From: Geobacter sp.
Lineage (GTDB): Bacteria; Desulfobacterota; Desulfuromonadia; Geobacterales; Geobacteraceae
Direction of reading: 5' to 3'
DNA length: 49,424 nt
NCBI GenBank assembly: GCA_003499925.1
Contig: DNRQ01000107.1
Coordinates: 1-49,424 of the forward strand
The notes beneath the pieces were generated by a model, which had not been told where the DNA came from, did no database searches, and was given only the letters and a program-made list of their open reading frames with translations. Made by a program: the position numbers and the translations under genes. Shown piece after piece: positions 48,101-49,424 of this stretch. The stretch's first letter is position 1, and each line of letters begins with the position of its first letter.

Positions 48101-48284
48101 GCGTACCGATGCTGCGGGCACAGAGCAGTACACCTACAGCTATGACAAGAACTGTTTCGACGGTGGCGGCACACCGGCCAGAGCCTTTACTGCCGAGGTT
48201 TATGCCAGAACCAACACCGGGACTCTTTCCAAAATCCCGGCTCGGCTTTCGGTATCCAACCCGGCACCTCAGATGCTGGTATAG
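45138..48284 (+). CDS. Host specificity/central tail-tip protein J-like
   Basis: A 1,048-residue lambda J-type protein forming the tail tip and contacting the host receptor. It opens with TARILDLICEGPIVGLVNG. Tip-fold domains include YDMVVHARYGLGQYV and GMVYWAAGQVTATQD. About residues 840-1040 contain fibronectin-III-like modules (PDVTGLQLLGQGND). The C-terminal region is where receptor-binding differences accumulate in J proteins. It overlaps the I-like gene by four bases. Confidence 0.92.
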   Translation: MITGSGKEAGASVYVAPELIRSIGTARILDLICEGPIVGLVNGDCSVYLDDTPLRDPVSGNYNFLNSDGSAAVTVNANSVGTPGQPAIAGFDQVESETAVGAEVFHAQPVVRRVEAGLDRIRLRLAAPALYAIDGNGNTNPNLIEYFIEVKNFSQAEFPDIAEVQSSLSATALAATPYPTSVDGYPYAWELDLSGFSSATNVLGQLRYVLTMRNDPPWEWGKNITLEVWGRSDSSDWTLIQSSSHRGSGPAGRGIISSWTVDDVCEVYGRSKLQFRFITQARAVRFLTSGAYTYKGRSYPAATGHRFYGFFSTVGAEYFAISGPRFYGNHPSKFEISTYDYTLPGIGPWDIRVSKKTPDSADAKVQQTLRWESYTEIIDSKLAYPNCAVFGVVASAQQFSSIPRRGYHCKLLLVQVPSNCFPATRDSAGVWTMARYTRNALGEDTGVEQGWDGTFYLTWSSNPAWCYYDMVVHARYGLGQYVRPASVNKWALYTIGRYSDGQVDSGYRDAAGSIIYEPRFTLNCYISTRGQAYALLQYLTQAFRGMVYWAAGQVTATQDAPADPVHEFTNANVVDGVFTYTGSAKRARHTAVLVSWNDPADMYRQTPEYVDDPDGIRRYGYNPINVPAFGCTSRGQAHRFGKWTLYSEMEETETCTHRTGLEGAVVVPGNVYKVFDVSRSGVRWGGRVVAGTPSQVTLDAEVTLQAGRQYTVTFIRSTDPVSLSTVAVTPVTEDLTGAVLTLDGSAPEAPAPGTPWVLECPEYIEAQLFRCLTVTEVSLGTFEIAGLEHNPSKYAWVEDGVVFDEAPLSGQLPLSSVILPTGVQITEETRLDAAGTLETRLYVSWDIVQQASIQGYEAEYSLDGGPWVKLATVATNRVEVKDPRPGSYSARVRSLNLFGIPSAWVAAGHTVTPRSDEPPDVTGLQLLGQGNDHVFVDKDARFAWNRVVPPGALTDQIDDATYGVGAKYPTGWLNGYVIKVYNRDLTLRRTDAAGTEQYTYSYDKNCFDGGGTPARAFTAEVYARTNTGTLSKIPARLSVSNPAPQMLV

Positions 48285-48293
48285 GCGGCGAGC

Positions 48294-49424
48294 ATGCAAC
48301 TAACAGGCGGAGTAAATGATTTCACCCTGGCGTTCCTCCCCTCCGTGGAGATCGACATCGCGGGGTACCTGGTCTTTGCCGTGCCGGGTGGCGAGGAGTT
48401 CGTCCCCTCGCCCGACAATCTTGTCTACCAGGGGCCGAACACCCAGATCACGGTGCGAGTGGCAGCCGGAGTTTGGGGGATCAAGGTCGCGGCCTATGAC
48501 CTTTTCGGCTTCGGCGAACTCAACTACACCCCGGTTATGGCATGCACGGTGGTGGATACCGTGGCTGATCTGCTGGATAAGCTCACCGGCGAGATTACGG
48601 CATCACAGCTGCACCAGGACCTGATAGCCACCCTGGATGAGATCGGCAATCTGCAGGAGGCATACGGCACTACCGTCAGCGCTGCAGAGTCCGCTGCCAG
48701 CGCTGCAGCGTCCGTTGTCAGCGCTGCAGAGTCCGTTGTGGCGGCGGCCAATGCCCAGGCGGCGGCTATCTCTGCCGAGGCTGCCGCCATACAGGCCCGG
48801 AACAGTGCTGCAGGGTATGCGGAGTCGGCGTCCAACAGTGCCACCACCGCCCAGGCGCAAGCCGCGTCCGCTGAAAGCTCGGCTTCCGCCTCCAGCTCCT
48901 ACGCCAACAACGCGGCAGCCTCGGCCGGCGCTGCAGGCGAATCCGCCATGGCTGCCTCCGACAGTGTCCTGGTCGCCAACCTGGCAGAAAACAGCGCGAT
49001 CAACCATGCCAATGCGGCGGCTAGCCACTCGGATGCCGCGTCGGCCTACAAGACAGACGCTGAGACTGCGGCGACATCGGCATCCGGTCATGCCAACACG
49101 GCATCGGCATCGAGAGATGCGGCATCAGGTAGCGCCACAGCTGCGGCCACCTCGGCCAGCAATGCCTCGGCTTCCGCCACGGCAGCCGGGACCTCGGCAT
49201 CGGCTGCTGCGACCCATGCCGTCACTGCCTCAACAAAAGCGGGGGAAGCATCGAGCGCCGCGTCATCTGCAGCGACATCAGCCACCGGCGCTCAGACCGC
49301 TGCCACCACGGCGACCACACAGGCCTCCAACGCCACAGGTAGCGCCACGGCTGCATCTACCTCCGCGACCACAGCGGCCACTCACGCCACCAATGCCGGC
49401 AATTCCGCCTCGGCCGCTTCAGCC
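48294..49424 (+). CDS. Ala/Ser-rich tail fibre-like protein, 3' end cut by window
   Basis: Open from ATG 48294 to the window edge, at least 377 residues. The first about 85 residues form a beta-rich module (IDIAGYLVFAVPGGEEF) like the module seen at the end of J proteins. The next about 30 are a helix (VVDTVADLLDKLTGEI). The rest is a degenerate Ala-Ser/Thr repeat of about seven residues, predicted as a long coiled-coil or trimeric stalk. It is probably the shaft of a side or central fibre. The distal domain lies beyond the window. No stop occurs on the opposite strand for the same compositional reason. Confidence 0.85.
   Translation, partial: MQLTGGVNDFTLAFLPSVEIDIAGYLVFAVPGGEEFVPSPDNLVYQGPNTQITVRVAAGVWGIKVAAYDLFGFGELNYTPVMACTVVDTVADLLDKLTGEITASQLHQDLIATLDEIGNLQEAYGTTVSAAESAASAAASVVSAAESVVAAANAQAAAISAEAAAIQARNSAAGYAESASNSATTAQAQAASAESSASASSSYANNAAASAGAAGESAMAASDSVLVANLAENSAINHANAAASHSDAASAYKTDAETAATSASGHANTASASRDAASGSATAAATSASNASASATAAGTSASAAATHAVTASTKAGEASSAASSAATSATGAQTAATTATTQASNATGSATAASTSATTAATHATNAGNSASAASA

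Noticed and set aside
48609..49285. Minus-strand open frames opposite the Ala/Ser-rich tail protein
   Set aside because: They result from the GC-rich Ala/Ser repeat on plus, which lacks stops on the complement.

Overview
The window is a GC-rich bacterial chromosome segment. Gene content and order (mreC-mreD-mrdA-rodA next to rmlA/rmlC-like genes, a PhnA-type zinc-ribbon protein, sfsA, a large SWIM/SNF2 helicase) suggest Geobacteraceae (Geobacter/Citrifermentans/Geomonas-like). This is inferred from remembered gene families; no search was run. No tRNA, rRNA or CRISPR array was seen.

Positions 1 to about 11,440 are host. On the minus strand are dTDP-sugar genes (rfbA, an RmlC-like epimerase) and the rod-shape cluster mreC-mreD-mrdA-rodA, with rodA cut by the window start. 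sfsA, an unknown gene and an RsbW-like ATPase lie on plus. The SNF2 helicase lies on minus. Intergenic DNA carries several inverted and tandem repeats.

From somewhere in 11,625-11,880 to the window end lies a transposable prophage, Mu-like in replication, control and head but lambda-like (siphovirus) in its tail, resembling the B3/D3112 plan. The left control region has a minus-strand LexA/CI-type repressor operon and a plus-strand early promoter, bracketed by copies of the operator AGTTCNGAACT. Early genes follow: Ner-like, MuA transposase (D283/D348/E400), MuB ATPase, a long chain of small overlapping genes (DUF3164, zinc-ribbon and membrane peptides, a gene holding eighteen 5-bp repeats), GemA and a Mor/C-type activator. 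Late genes are lysis (a holin-transglycosylase fusion and two spanins), a DksA/TraR-like protein, terminase, portal, MuF with a likely C-terminal nuclease domain, gpG, protease/scaffold, capsid, head-tail connectors, tail tube, a frameshifted tail chaperone, tape measure, and M, L, K, I and J homologues. An Ala/Ser-rich tail protein runs off the window end. The right prophage end is not in the window.

The most interesting signal is regulatory. Three sites, before the lysis, protease/capsid and tail-chaperone blocks, share TTGAAACGTTTCAA-CTGATCAA-N16-TATA(G/A)(T/G). The palindrome is centred near -43, where Mu Mor/C proteins bind, so these look like the late promoters of the Mor-like protein encoded here. 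Two of them are preceded by a second conserved unit: a sigma-70-like promoter (TTGACC-N17-TATAAG) firing straight into an intrinsic terminator 20-50 bases downstream. Other points for follow-up are the phase-variable pentanucleotide tract, the self-exporting holin-lysin fusion, a capsid protein with a Sec-signal-like N-terminus, and the MuF-nuclease fusion.
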